The notes under the pieces were generated by a model. That model was not told where the DNA came from and did not search any database. It saw nothing but the letters and a program-made list of their open reading frames with translations. A program made the position numbers and the translations under genes. From Nostoc sp. HK-01 (lineage in GTDB: Bacteria; Cyanobacteriota; Cyanobacteriia; Cyanobacteriales; Nostocaceae): a stretch of DNA of 64,000 bases. Shown here piece after piece: positions 26,319 through 35,543 of the stretch. Position 1 is the first letter of the stretch. Each line of letters starts with the position of its first letter. The stretch is taken from NCBI GenBank assembly GCA_003990705.1, contig AP018318.1:5381001-5445000 (forward strand), read 5' to 3'.

Positions 26319-28298
26319 TTACTCAGACAAATTGATTACAGGATTACGGCTAAAGAAACCGCGTGGAACTAACTTAAACCCAACGCGATGAACAGGCATC
26401 ACAGGCCAATCTTCAGGACGAGGGACGTGTGTCATTCCCATCGTGTACCAGACTACGATGTCTTCATTGGTTAAAGATTCGTCATCAGCAATATATTGTG
26501 GTAAACCCTGTTCTGGTTGACCTTGGTTAGGATAATTGCCACCAGCATAAAGTTCATTTGATTTATATTTTGTTGCCCAAAAGTGATGGGTAGCAAATTC
26601 GGCTCGTTTCCGAATTTCTGCACCTTCTGTGGGGAAAAATATTGTGTTTCCAGTTGGCATTAGCATATATGCAGTTCCCACACCAAGATTATTCTTTTTA
26701 TCTGTGCTGCTAATCATCCATTCTCGGCTATGCTTTGTATCTAAATCGCGCACAGCAGCCTTTTCTTTTGTTAATGGTGTGTCTTCTACTGCGATCGCAT
26801 TTCCTAGAGGATTTTTATCACTAATTGGCACAGAATTAACATTCATTTCCATGACAGAATTTGCCTGTCCGTCTACATCCATATCTAGGCGGTAATTAAA
26901 AAAGTGCTGATGATTTACGCCAAAAATATTTTTAGCTAGTAGCCGTCCATAAGAATTGTCTAAAGACTCTTTCTCTAAAGCTGTCCCTTGCGCTAGAACA
27001 ATTCCAGATAATTCGTTTTGTACTTCTAAAGTGCCGTCTTGATGAAAAATCCAATTCAGGCTGTAATCGTAATTGTCAACTGTTGCAGTGATAGTGACAA
27101 CTAATTCACGATTGCGCCGCACATCATTACGCTGAGTATCATATCCATAATGTTTCCAGAGAATGCCATTATCACGCTCATAAATCCCCACAACTCTTGG
27201 CATTGTCACTGGTTCGCCTTGTTCGTTGGCAAATATAGCATCTAGTAAAACTCCGTTGGTAGGAATATCTTTGCCTAATTCCAGTGCATTAGCTAAGACA
27301 CCAAAGCTATATTCACCAACATCAAAAGCATTGCGGAACGACCAAGTAGGATCAGGATCACCATAAGGTACTACCATTTCTGATAAACTGCCACGATATA
27401 AAACTGGTCGAATCTTGTCTCCATCTTGGTAATTAACTAAATACAACACCAAACCATCTCTTGGGTGCATTAAATAGCGAAATTTCCAACCTTGCCAACT
27501 AATTTCATTGCCATTGATTTGAAAGGTTCTACCATAAGGCTGAAAAATTCTTAATGGTTTTGGTGGTGTTAGTAATTTACCCAAAGACTTCAGATCATAA
27601 TTCCAGTTTTCTTTAGAGAAGGGTACGATTCCTCTGTCTATAAAACTAACAACTTTACCTGTATTTAAATTTACAGTTGCTAGTACACCTTCAATTGGAC
27701 TACCGTAATAATTCCAGCGATCGCCTCGATAATAAGATAATCCACGCGCCAAGCGATCGCCTTTGATTTCTTCTTGTTTGCTTAAGATTCCAGGGGCCCA
27801 ACAACTAACTTTGACATCATCAAAATCTTTAATTCCCCGTCTTTGCATGGCTTTTTGCCATCGCTCATCAGCTTTAACAATTTGAGATGTTAAAGCACAT
27901 TCTGTATAACCTAAAGCAGGTTGAGCATTAGCTATTTCTTTCCAAGAACTGAGGGATTTCTTTTTTAAATCAACAATACCTTCGTAGGTTTTGTTTTGCA
28001 GGCGCTCATATACTACTACAAAAGCTTGGCGCTGAAATTCTTTATTTGGTGTAAAATTTAAAACTTCTTTTTTATCTGGTTCTTGTAAAGCAACAATAGA
28101 AAATACCGCTATATCGCTTAAAGTTTTTTGCTTTTTAATAACCTCCACAACTGTGGTAATTTCTGATTCTGTTAATGGGGTTAACGGATGGGAAATCTGC
28201 GATTGTTGAGCAGATAGTTTGCCAACAAAACCAAAAAATAGTGCCAGGCAGATAATTATAGTAATGGCTAACCAAGGAAACCGGAATCTTTTAAACAT
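26319..28298 (-). CDS. Copper-containing primary amine oxidase, exported
   Basis: A 659-residue protein from ATG at 28298 (an upstream TTG at 28316 is less likely). A hydrophobic signal segment (WLAITIIICLALFFGFVGKLSA) lies at the N-terminus. The catalytic domain has the TPQ precursor Tyr in DNYDY (Tyr410), the probable catalytic Asp in NAFDVGEY (Asp326), two copper His in HQHFF (463 and 465) and the third in GMTHVPRPEDWPVMP. All cofactor residues are present, so it should deaminate primary amines oxidatively to aldehyde, ammonia and H2O2 outside the cytoplasm. The substrate is unknown. A hairpin closes the gene. Confidence 0.92.
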   Translation of the reverse strand: MFKRFRFPWLAITIIICLALFFGFVGKLSAQQSQISHPLTPLTESEITTVVEVIKKQKTLSDIAVFSIVALQEPDKKEVLNFTPNKEFQRQAFVVVYERLQNKTYEGIVDLKKKSLSSWKEIANAQPALGYTECALTSQIVKADERWQKAMQRRGIKDFDDVKVSCWAPGILSKQEEIKGDRLARGLSYYRGDRWNYYGSPIEGVLATVNLNTGKVVSFIDRGIVPFSKENWNYDLKSLGKLLTPPKPLRIFQPYGRTFQINGNEISWQGWKFRYLMHPRDGLVLYLVNYQDGDKIRPVLYRGSLSEMVVPYGDPDPTWSFRNAFDVGEYSFGVLANALELGKDIPTNGVLLDAIFANEQGEPVTMPRVVGIYERDNGILWKHYGYDTQRNDVRRNRELVVTITATVDNYDYSLNWIFHQDGTLEVQNELSGIVLAQGTALEKESLDNSYGRLLAKNIFGVNHQHFFNYRLDMDVDGQANSVMEMNVNSVPISDKNPLGNAIAVEDTPLTKEKAAVRDLDTKHSREWMISSTDKKNNLGVGTAYMLMPTGNTIFFPTEGAEIRKRAEFATHHFWATKYKSNELYAGGNYPNQGQPEQGLPQYIADDESLTNEDIVVWYTMGMTHVPRPEDWPVMPVHRVGFKLVPRGFFSRNPVINLSE

Positions 28299-28493
28299 TT
28301 GTAATGAGCCAACCAAGAACTTATAATTATTTCATTCTCAATACGAATTAAAAAACCGATAAATTTATGGCGAGTAATATTATATTTTTCAAATTCAAGG
28401 CTAAATAGTCAGGAGATAGATTCCTAATTTCTTTGAAAAGTTGAAAATTTGCAAGTATATATGTGTAAAAAATTGATTAATTTATACATAGTT

Positions 28494-28530
28494 ATATAAA
28501 AAACCAGGTTTGTTAAGAAAACCTGGTTTT
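28494..28530 (-). terminator. Intrinsic terminator of the ycf37-like gene
   Basis: An 11-bp stem AAAACCAGGTT/AACCTGGTTTT (28500-28510 and 28520-28530) followed on the - strand by a run of T. It lies ~35 bases after the gene. Confidence 0.82.
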
Positions 28531-28563
28531 TTAGTTTTTTATTAAGAAAAGCGCAGTTATTAA

Positions 28564-29088
28564 TTAAGCAGAAACCAAGCGTCTTAGAGATTCTGCACGA
28601 CGTTTTGCAGTGGAATTATTAGGAGCGAATTTAAGTGCTTCTTCGTAACTTTGTAGCGCCTGAGCATTTAATTTTTTTCGTTCATAGGCATGACCGATAT
28701 TATTTAATGCCACCACATAATCTGGTTTATTTTTCAGCGCTTCTTTGTATTGACGAATTGCCAAATCATATTGTTCTTGAGCAAAGTAAGTATATCCTAG
28801 GCCATTGTAAATAGGAGCAATTGCTTCTTCGCCTTCTTCTTCAGCTGCTTTGAGAGCTTTTTGAAATAGGGCGATCGCCTGAGTGTACAATTTTTTCTCA
28901 GAATAAATACAGGCTAACTCGTAATATTCCTGAGTTATACCTTTTTCTTTCTCCAATTTTTTTCGCAGTTTTGCGAATGAGCCTTCTAATTTCCGAGTTT
29001 TGAGAATTTGGCGGAAAACACTCACAACCGCAAACGCCAAAATTGCTACTACAATCGAGAGGTAAACAACAGCTAGATTATTATCCAT
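28564..29088 (-). CDS. ycf37: Ycf37-like TPR protein
   Basis: A 174-residue protein with an N-terminal membrane helix (VVYLSIVVAILAFAVVSVF), a basic charged segment, and about three TPR units (YYELACIYSEKKLYTQAIAL, then APIYNGLGYTYFAQEQYDLA and VALNNIGHAYERKKLNAQAL). Length and layout match Synechocystis Ycf37 (Slr0171), which helps assemble or stabilise photosystem I. The symbol is from recalled resemblance, so other membrane-anchored TPR proteins are possible. Its own strong terminator suggests a single-gene transcript. Confidence 0.75.
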   Translation of the reverse strand: MDNNLAVVYLSIVVAILAFAVVSVFRQILKTRKLEGSFAKLRKKLEKEKGITQEYYELACIYSEKKLYTQAIALFQKALKAAEEEGEEAIAPIYNGLGYTYFAQEQYDLAIRQYKEALKNKPDYVVALNNIGHAYERKKLNAQALQSYEEALKFAPNNSTAKRRAESLRRLVSA

Positions 29089-29145
29089 CGCCTGTCAAGA
29101 CAAATATTAAAACTACTTTCTCTATCTATTATCAACCGTAGAGAA

Positions 29146-29173
29146 GTTAAAAATTAAAAGTTAAAAGGCAAAA
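29146..29173. repeat. 7-bp tandem repeat (STRR)
   Basis: Four heptamers (GTTAAAA, ATTAAAA, GTTAAAA, GGCAAAA) in exact register in the spacer between the ycf37-like and solute-binding-protein genes. Confidence 0.65.
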
Positions 29174-29216
29174 GTACAATAACTCTTTTAAATTTTACCT
29201 TCTGCACTTTGCTTTC

Positions 29217-30122
29217 TTAAGGTAATCCCCAATATTGAGCGCGTTGCTTCAGCCAACCTTCGACTGTGTAACGAGCGATCGCTTCATTTACCTTACGTCG
29301 CAGTTCGTCGTATTGCAAGCCCTTGGGCATAACTACAGATAAGGGTTCTGTTGATAGCTTTGTGGGTAATAGCCGATATTGCGGATACTGTTGTATCCAA
29401 CCGCTGAGGACACTCGCATCGGCTGCAAAGGCTGTGGCTGCGTTACTTTCTAGCTGCTCTCGTCCTTCCTGGTAAGAATTTACTCCTACTAACTCCGCAT
29501 TGGGGACATAATAACGCACTTGAGCGATCGCATCAGAGTGATTGAGTACGGCTATTTTACGCTTGGCTAAATCCCGCAGTTCTTTGACGGTGTTATCTTT
29601 TGTAATTAAGTAAGTGCCATCCAAGTAATAAGGCACACTGAAACTTACTAACCGAGAGCGTGACTCTGTAGCTGTGACTCTGGCAATTGTTAAATCAACC
29701 TTCTGCTTTAATACTACAGATAAGCGATCGCGATTCGCTACAGGTTGCAATTTCACAGCCTCGGCTTTGCCTAGTAAATCTGTGGCTAAACGTTGCGCCA
29801 AATCAATTTCTAAACCTTGGATATTACCATTACCATCTCTAAATCCCAAGGGAGGCAGATTATCTTTAACAGCAATTGCAAAATAGCCCCGCCGCTGAAT
29901 TTCTGGCATTTCTGCGGCAGATGCAGGTAATCCTGTGACTAAAAATAAACAGCAGAAAATCCCTAAAATGGCGGTGGATAATACCCGATATAACCGATTC
30001 AAGGATAAAGGATAAAGAATAAAGGATGAAAAACAGACTTGTTGCGTCACCAATTTTTTCAGCAACGAGCTAAGTTTTTGCCAACCCCTTGATTGATGCT
30101 TGGGGTAAGTTTCAGCCTTCAT
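29217..30122 (-). CDS. Periplasmic solute-binding protein (SBP family 3)
   Basis: About 301 residues, or fewer with a later start. A clear signal peptide (VLSTAILGIFCCLFLVTGLPASAA) is preceded by ~45 unusual residues. The mature domain has RRGYFAIAVKDNLPPLGFRD, IQGLEIDLAQRLATDLLG and TESRSRLVSFSVPYY, typical of amino-acid-type ABC solute-binding proteins. No permease or ATPase genes are adjacent. The segment SSFILYPLS is encoded by a 7-bp tandem repeat at 30001-30028. A TTG just after it, giving MNRLYRVLSTAIL, would make a normal signal peptide start, so the long N-terminus may be untranslated or a repeat-made extension. Confidence 0.82.
   Translation of the reverse strand: MKAETYPKHQSRGWQKLSSLLKKLVTQQVCFSSFILYPLSLNRLYRVLSTAILGIFCCLFLVTGLPASAAEMPEIQRRGYFAIAVKDNLPPLGFRDGNGNIQGLEIDLAQRLATDLLGKAEAVKLQPVANRDRLSVVLKQKVDLTIARVTATESRSRLVSFSVPYYLDGTYLITKDNTVKELRDLAKRKIAVLNHSDAIAQVRYYVPNAELVGVNSYQEGREQLESNAATAFAADASVLSGWIQQYPQYRLLPTKLSTEPLSVVMPKGLQYDELRRKVNEAIARYTVEGWLKQRAQYWGLP
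30001..30028. repeat. 7-bp tandem repeat inside the SBP N-terminus
   Basis: Four units AAGGATA/AAGGATA/AAGAATA/AAGGATG in exact register. They are part of the open frame of the solute-binding protein, just upstream of its signal peptide. Confidence 0.7.
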
Positions 30123-30166
30123 ACTTCATACTTTATCCTTCAAAGGTTATTCATCCGTTACCACCT

Positions 30167-30523
30167 TTATTTTTTAGCTTGGCTTGCCAATTCAGCAACT
30201 TTGCTGAAGCTGGTAGGATCTAAGACTGCTAATTGTGCCAACATTTTACGGTTGAGTTGGATTTCGGCTTTTTTCAAGTTACCAATCAACTGGCTGTAGC
30301 TTAAACCATTTTGTCTAGCAGCAGCGTTAATCCGAGTGATCCACAGACGGCGAAAATCGCGTTTGCGTTTTTTGCGATCGCGGTAAGCACTGCGTAGCGC
30401 TTTCATTACTTGCTGATTAGCGGTTCTAAACAGCGTTGAGTGAGAACCACGAAAACCTTTAGCTAACTTGAGAATTTTATTGCGGCGTTTGCGAGCTACG
30501 TTACCGCGTTTTACCCGTGTCAT
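30167..30523 (-). CDS. rplT: Ribosomal protein bL20
   Basis: A 118-residue basic protein with the full L20 pattern: [59 protein letters not shown] and [11 protein letters not shown]. It binds 23S rRNA in the large subunit and acts early in assembly. It follows rpmI by 24 bases, the usual rpmI-rplT order. infC, often upstream in bacteria, is not here, as is common in cyanobacteria. Confidence 0.98.
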   Translation of the reverse strand: MTRVKRGNVARKRRNKILKLAKGFRGSHSTLFRTANQQVMKALRSAYRDRKKRKRDFRRLWITRINAAARQNGLSYSQLIGNLKKAEIQLNRKMLAQLAVLDPTSFSKVAELASQAKK

Positions 30524-30547
30524 GTTTTAATTCCTAAAAGATTTACA

Positions 30548-30745
30548 TTACAAATAAGGCAGCATCAAGCGTACGTTTTCTTCGTCGCGCTCGTTGACAA
30601 TTGCCATTTTGGAGAATTTACGCTTTTTGTTAGTGGTCTTGTGTTCTAACAAGTGATTTTTGAAAGCTTTGCGGCGGACGATTTTACCGCTACCAGTAGC
30701 GCGGAACCGTTTTGCTGCTGCTTTACGGGTTTTTAGTTTAGGCAT
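30548..30745 (-). CDS. rpmI: Ribosomal protein bL35
   Basis: A 65-residue basic protein of the L35 family: [20 protein letters not shown], then [20 protein letters not shown] and a C-terminal VRLMLPYL. It is the first gene of the rpmI-rplT unit; the two are 24 bases apart and surely co-transcribed. Confidence 0.98.
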   Translation of the reverse strand: MPKLKTRKAAAKRFRATGSGKIVRRKAFKNHLLEHKTTNKKRKFSKMAIVNERDEENVRLMLPYL

Positions 30746-30981
30746 TGGCTGGGTTTAAATTTGACGATTCGACACAATCCATCATTATATACTATTCAAA
30801 TTGCTCAAATGCCAATATGGCAATCCTATTTGCATTGAAACAATCGAGATGCTCAGATCCCCGACCGTGCAAAGCAGTCGGAGATTTTGTTGTGATTAGT
30901 CGCCAGCTTCACCAATCTAGTACAACGCGGCGGAAATTAAAGATACCATTTCAAGTTAGTGAAAAGCTTGTAATATAAGCT

Positions 30982-31009
30982 TTTTGACTTTTGACTTTTG
31001 ACTTTTGAC
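30982..31009. repeat. 7-bp tandem repeat (STRR)
   Basis: Four perfect TTTTGAC units downstream of the four-repeat secreted protein gene. Confidence 0.75.
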
Positions 31010-31024
31010 TTCCGCGTAGCGGTA

Positions 31025-32335
31025 TTAGCGTCCAATATCCGGGTCTAAAACAATCCGAGAAGCAGATTCATCAACGTGATAAGTCCAAGTCTGGCGACGC
31101 ACTCGCACAATCACTTCCCAGCCTTCAATTGGGTTATATTCTTCTGTGCAGATTTCGCCAAAGTTGAAGACACAACGATTACTAAAGGTTTTGCGAGTAC
31201 TTTCGCTAATTCTTAAATCATTCACATCTTCGCCAGAACGACGAGCCGCGTCTCGTAAAATTTTATCGGCGATCGCTCTTGGTAATTGTCCACTGTTTTC
31301 TGAACCTGAATCGCTAATTTGCGGATCTAACACAATCCGAGAAGCAGATTCATCAACATGATAAGTCCAAGTCTGACGACGCACTCGCACAATCACTTCC
31401 CAACCGCGAATGGGGTTATATTCCCTAGTACAAACTTCGCCAAAGTTAAACTCACAAGTATTACCAAAGGTTTTGCGAGTACTTTCGCTAATTCTTAAAT
31501 CATTCACATCTTCCCCAGAACGACGAGCCGCATCTCGTAAAATTCTATCGGCGATCGCTCTTGGTAGTTGTCCACTGTTTTCTGAACCTGAATCGCTAAT
31601 TTGTGGATCTAAAACGATTTGGGAACCAGATTCATTGCTGTGGTAAGTCCAAGACTGTCCCTCAACTCTGACTATTACTTCCCAACCTTGAATAGGATCA
31701 TATTGTTGTGTACAAACTTCACCAAAATTAAATTCACAAGCATTACCAAAGGTTTTGCGGGTCGCTTGGGTAATTCTTAAATTACTGATGTTCTCTCCAG
31801 AACGACGGGAAGCATCTCGTAAAATATTGTTGGCGATCGCTCTGGGTAATTGATAACTGTTGTCTGAGCCTGAATCTGTAGTTTTGGGATCTAAAACAAT
31901 CTGAGAACCTGATTCATCAACGTGGTAAGTAAAATACTGATTTTGAACTGTAACAATTACTTCCCAACCTTTGATGGGGTTATATTCTCTTGTACAAACT
32001 TCACCAAAATTAAAAATACAAGGATTAGCAAAAGTTTGAGAACGGACTTGAGTAATTCGCACTTGATTACTCGTTACTCTACCACGCCGAGCCGCATCAT
32101 TAATTATGATGTTGGCAATTCTTCGCGGTAATCCATTAGAGCGATTACGAAAGTGATCAGGTAAGCGTTGCGAAAGTTGTATCGGTTCCCCACGCGGCGC
32201 AGCTTCAGCTGAATAATTACCGATAAATCCCTGTCCCAAAGATAGCAAGCTGGTTAAAGCTATGGTAAAAACAACACCTTTGGGAAAATTGCTGGTGCTG
32301 TTGATTATGGGAAATAACTTAATATTCGATTTCAT
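31025..32335 (-). CDS. Secreted protein of four ~94-residue repeats, unknown family
   Basis: About 436 residues. A signal peptide (GVVFTIALTSLLSLGQGFIG...AEA) is followed by four tandem repeats. Each repeat starts LPRAIADxILRDAARRSGE, then has a Cys pair in CxFNFGEVC, then GWEVIVRVRRQTWTYHVDES and IVLDP, and the repeats are joined by DSGSENSGQ linkers. The Cys pair probably forms a disulphide. I do not recognise the family; the fold hint (helix, then strands with YHVD) is loosely PepSY-like, which is only a guess. The ATG at 32335 is chosen because GAGGT precedes it at good spacing; the TTG at 32350 lies inside that ribosome-binding site. Units 3 and 4 are almost identical, a sign of recent duplication. 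Confidence 0.8.
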   Translation of the reverse strand: MKSNIKLFPIINSTSNFPKGVVFTIALTSLLSLGQGFIGNYSAEAAPRGEPIQLSQRLPDHFRNRSNGLPRRIANIIINDAARRGRVTSNQVRITQVRSQTFANPCIFNFGEVCTREYNPIKGWEVIVTVQNQYFTYHVDESGSQIVLDPKTTDSGSDNSYQLPRAIANNILRDASRRSGENISNLRITQATRKTFGNACEFNFGEVCTQQYDPIQGWEVIVRVEGQSWTYHSNESGSQIVLDPQISDSGSENSGQLPRAIADRILRDAARRSGEDVNDLRISESTRKTFGNTCEFNFGEVCTREYNPIRGWEVIVRVRRQTWTYHVDESASRIVLDPQISDSGSENSGQLPRAIADKILRDAARRSGEDVNDLRISESTRKTFSNRCVFNFGEICTEEYNPIEGWEVIVRVRRQTWTYHVDESASRIVLDPDIGR

Positions 32336-32586
32336 CACGTTATACCTCAAAACATGAGAAAATCACTGCCTGATTGTTGCTAGACAGTTCTAGGAGGAGT
32401 GTTTTCTGAGTAAGTGGATTGACGGATGATAGTGGTTGATTGTTGCTGATATTTCTTGGTAATTTTCCAGCACTTAGTATTTACTCAGGTAAAGTTGTCA
32501 TAATTTCATAGTTTTAATGTGAAATAACTCGTAATAATTCACAATTTAAAAGCAATTTAGGATAATGCTCATTATTTTTTGACTTG
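32336..32586. promoter_or_regulatory. Upstream region of the four-repeat protein gene
   Basis: About 250 AT-rich bases between two - strand genes. GAGGT just before the ATG is the ribosome-binding site. No hairpin terminator for the protease-TPR gene upstream is evident. Confidence 0.35.
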
Positions 32587-34713
32587 CTAACGTTGACGTT
32601 TTTTAATTGCTTCTATGGTTTGTTGATAAGCTGCTGCGTTTCCTTGTTCTTTATACAAATTAGCTGCCATTTCTAAATCAGTAATACCCCCTTGCTGTTC
32701 GCCTAAATCATAACGAGCCAGACCACGATTTTGATAGGCTTGGGCATAGTTGGAGTTGTTGATAATTGCTTGATTATAATCGGCGATCGCTCCTTCTAAG
32801 TCTCCCAGATTTTTGTAAACATTCGCTCGATTGTAGTAAGCATAGGCATAATTAGGCAGAAGCTTTAAGGCTTGATTATAATCAGCTAAGGCTCCTTGCA
32901 AATCATTGACATCATACTTAGCATTACCGCGATTATTGTAAGCATAGGCATAATTAGGATTAATTTTAATCGCTTGGGTATAGTCGGCGATCGCTCCTTT
33001 TTTATTACCTAAATCAAAGTAAACATTGCCTCGGTTATAGTAAGCTTCAGAATTATTAGTATCGCTTTTGATGGCTTGGCTATAATCTGTAAGTGCCTTT
33101 TGCTTTTCACCTAAATAATAAAAGGCATTACCTCTACCATTGTAAGCAGCAGAATAGTTAGGATTAAGTTTAATTGCTTGATTGTAATCAGCGATCGCTG
33201 CTGAGGAATCTTTCAAATCAGAGCGAGCATTGGCTCGGTTATAATAAGCTTCGGCGTTGTTGGGATTAGCTTTCAAGGCTAAGGTGTAATCAGCAGTTGC
33301 GCCTTGTTTATCGCCCAAATAATAACGAGCATTACCCCTACCGTTGTAAGCGGAGGAATGATTAGGGTTGATTTTAACAGCTTGGGAATAATCTGCGATC
33401 GCTCCTTGATAATCACCCAAATCATAGCGTATATTTCCCCGGTTATTGTAGGCAAAAACATAATTAGGGTTAATCTTAATCGCTTGATTATAATCAGTTA
33501 TTGCCCCTTGCTTATCTCCTAAACTAGCGCGAGTATTTCCCCGATTGTAATAAGCTTCCGAATTACCAGGATCAGTTTTAATTGCTAAGTTATAATCAGC
33601 CAGCGCCCTCTGTTTATCGCCTAAAGCATAGTGGGAGTTACCGCGATTATTATAAGCAGAAGAATAATTAGGATTAAGTTTCAAGGCTTGGTTATAATCA
33701 GCCAACGCCCCTCTTTTATCATCAAAATCATAGAGAATATTGCCGCGATTATAATAGGCAAAGGCATATTCAGGATTAATTTTTAAGGCTTGGTTGTAAT
33801 CTTTTAATGCGCCTTGTTTATCACCTAAATAATAACGCGCATTTCCCCTGTCATTGTAAGCATAAGAATACTTGGGATTGATGCGAATTGCCTGGTCGTA
33901 AGCTTCAATTGCCCCTTTGTAATCACCTTTTTTATACTTATCCCCACCTTGAATATAAAAGTCATCTGCCTTGGGTGTTGTGGGAGTAGGTTGACTGACA
34001 GCACCTACCTCACCTTTAGGTAAGGTGCGTAAAAAAGTATTGATGGGAATGCCTAAATTAAAACCAGTTTTAATAATTACATCGGGATTTTTATCAGAAA
34101 TTTGGTAGTTCTCGGCGGTGTCACCTCTACCGTGAATACCTACTAATTCGCCTTTATCATTCAGTACTGGGCCGCCACTCATTCCGGGCAGAGTGTCGTT
34201 ATTATAAACTAAAGCATAACCATCACGCAGGGCTTTAGAAGCATTGGCAGTGATTCGCCCTTCAATGAAATTGTAAATTGAGATAGAAATTGCCGCACTG
34301 GGTTGAGGGAACCCCGCAACATAAGATGTTGCACCTTCGCTGATATCATCGGAGTTGCCGATTTTGGCCACAGGATAAGTTTTATTACTGGTAAACTGCC
34401 CAATAGCTAAATCTATCCCCGATAGCTTTTTCACCGTGTTGTACTTTAACTCATAACGGCGATCGTCGGGAGTGACAACTGCATATTTATCTGGGTTTTC
34501 GATAACGTGTTTAGCTGTTAACACAGTGTAAGTCTCACCTTCGCGGCGAATAATTACCCCAGAACCAGAACCGTTTGGATTTTCAATCAACACCGTCATG
34601 GCTTTAGCAATTTTGCTGACTTCTGTTGAAGAAAGCGCAACAGCCATTTGTGGTTGCACAAAAGCAACTGAAACTCCAATCAGTGCTGGTGTTAATAAAT
34701 AGTTAAATTTCAT
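32587..34713 (-). CDS. Exported trypsin-like serine protease with 13 TPR repeats
   Basis: About 708 residues from ATG at 34713 (the upstream TTG at 34743 is less likely). It has a signal peptide (LLTPALIGVSVAFVQPQMAVA) and an S1-type protease domain with His69 (TAKHV), Asp101 (GIDLAIG) and Ser179 (PGMSGGPV), so the catalytic triad is complete. After a Pro/Thr linker come 13 consecutive 34-residue TPRs (about 250-690) of the AYNNRGNxxYxLGDxxGAIADYNQAIKINP type. Protease plus TPR proteins of this kind are common in Nostocales. Periplasmic location and TPR-mediated substrate or partner binding are inferred. Confidence 0.93.
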   Translation of the reverse strand: MKFNYLLTPALIGVSVAFVQPQMAVALSSTEVSKIAKAMTVLIENPNGSGSGVIIRREGETYTVLTAKHVIENPDKYAVVTPDDRRYELKYNTVKKLSGIDLAIGQFTSNKTYPVAKIGNSDDISEGATSYVAGFPQPSAAISISIYNFIEGRITANASKALRDGYALVYNNDTLPGMSGGPVLNDKGELVGIHGRGDTAENYQISDKNPDVIIKTGFNLGIPINTFLRTLPKGEVGAVSQPTPTTPKADDFYIQGGDKYKKGDYKGAIEAYDQAIRINPKYSYAYNDRGNARYYLGDKQGALKDYNQALKINPEYAFAYYNRGNILYDFDDKRGALADYNQALKLNPNYSSAYNNRGNSHYALGDKQRALADYNLAIKTDPGNSEAYYNRGNTRASLGDKQGAITDYNQAIKINPNYVFAYNNRGNIRYDLGDYQGAIADYSQAVKINPNHSSAYNGRGNARYYLGDKQGATADYTLALKANPNNAEAYYNRANARSDLKDSSAAIADYNQAIKLNPNYSAAYNGRGNAFYYLGEKQKALTDYSQAIKSDTNNSEAYYNRGNVYFDLGNKKGAIADYTQAIKINPNYAYAYNNRGNAKYDVNDLQGALADYNQALKLLPNYAYAYYNRANVYKNLGDLEGAIADYNQAIINNSNYAQAYQNRGLARYDLGEQQGGITDLEMAANLYKEQGNAAAYQQTIEAIKKRQR

Positions 34714-34998
34714 AAATTGTTTTGCTATGCTTGCTGTGAGCAATTACTTAAAAGTATATTGATAATTTTTTTATATCACCTAGATGAGACTGATCTGGGC
34801 AATTGTTGAATTCTTCTAATAGAGTTTAATCTTTGTTGATATAAGCGGCTGCTTAATTTTCATCCTGGTGAATGATATTGCTATTTTTAGCAGCAGGCAA
34901 GGCAATCTTAATCAAGGCTAAAACTTAGATGTAGCTGTAACGACATATCATAAGTAGTTATGGAGTTACGCTTGATTTCAATATAAGGTAGATTGGAT

Positions 34999-35223
34999 AT
35001 GTCTTATAAAGTCAGCATTGTGATTGAAAAAGATGAATATGGATATTATGCTTATTGTCCTGAACTTCCTGGTTGTCAATCTCAAGGTAATTCACTAGAA
35101 GAAGTACAAGAAAACATCAAAGAAGCAGTGGAACTATACATAGCAACATTGTCTAATGCAGAAAAACAAGCACTGCAAAACAAAGAAGTATTAACCATGA
35201 CTTTGGAGGTTAAAGTTGCCTAA
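34999..35223 (+). CDS. hicB: HicB family antitoxin
   Basis: A 74-residue partial RNase H-fold protein: KVSIVIEKDEYGYYAYCPEL and GCQSQGNSLEEVQENIKEAV are the HicB core. It lacks a C-terminal DNA-binding extension, the short form. ATG at 34999 is preferred over TTG at 34993, with AAGGTAG upstream. The stop overlaps the start of hicA by 8 bases, so translation is coupled. Confidence 0.92.
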   Translation: MSYKVSIVIEKDEYGYYAYCPELPGCQSQGNSLEEVQENIKEAVELYIATLSNAEKQALQNKEVLTMTLEVKVA

Positions 35224-35440
35224 ACAGCCTCGGCTTACTGCAACAGAAGCTGAAATACTTTTACTAGAAGCAGGCTTTGTTCAAATTAGAAGTAAAGGAA
35301 GTCATAGAATTTATTTTCGAGAAGAAGTAAGGGTTGTAATTCCCTTTCATGCAGGAAAAGTCCTGCACCCTAAGATAGTTAAACAAGTTCTACAAGCTAT
35401 TGGTACTTCTGACGATGAAACTATTGAGAATGAAGATTAA
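35216..35440 (+). CDS. hicA: HicA family mRNA interferase toxin
   Basis: A 74-residue double-stranded-RNA-binding-fold toxin with the catalytic His30 in SKGSHRIYF and the C-terminal HPKIVKQVLQAIG helix. It starts at TTG 35216 within the end of hicB (8-base overlap) and has GGAGG in the hicB tail. It cleaves mRNA when not bound by HicB. The antitoxin gene comes first, reversed from the hicAB order of E. coli but common in cyanobacteria. Confidence 0.9.
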   Translation: MPKQPRLTATEAEILLLEAGFVQIRSKGSHRIYFREEVRVVIPFHAGKVLHPKIVKQVLQAIGTSDDETIENED

Positions 35441-35543
35441 ATACCAAAAAAAATAATCTCACGCCTAAACACCAAAACACAAAAAAATACTTTGCGCCTT
35501 TGCGCCTTTGCGTGAGATTTAAAAATAACTCAGCAAAAAGCAC

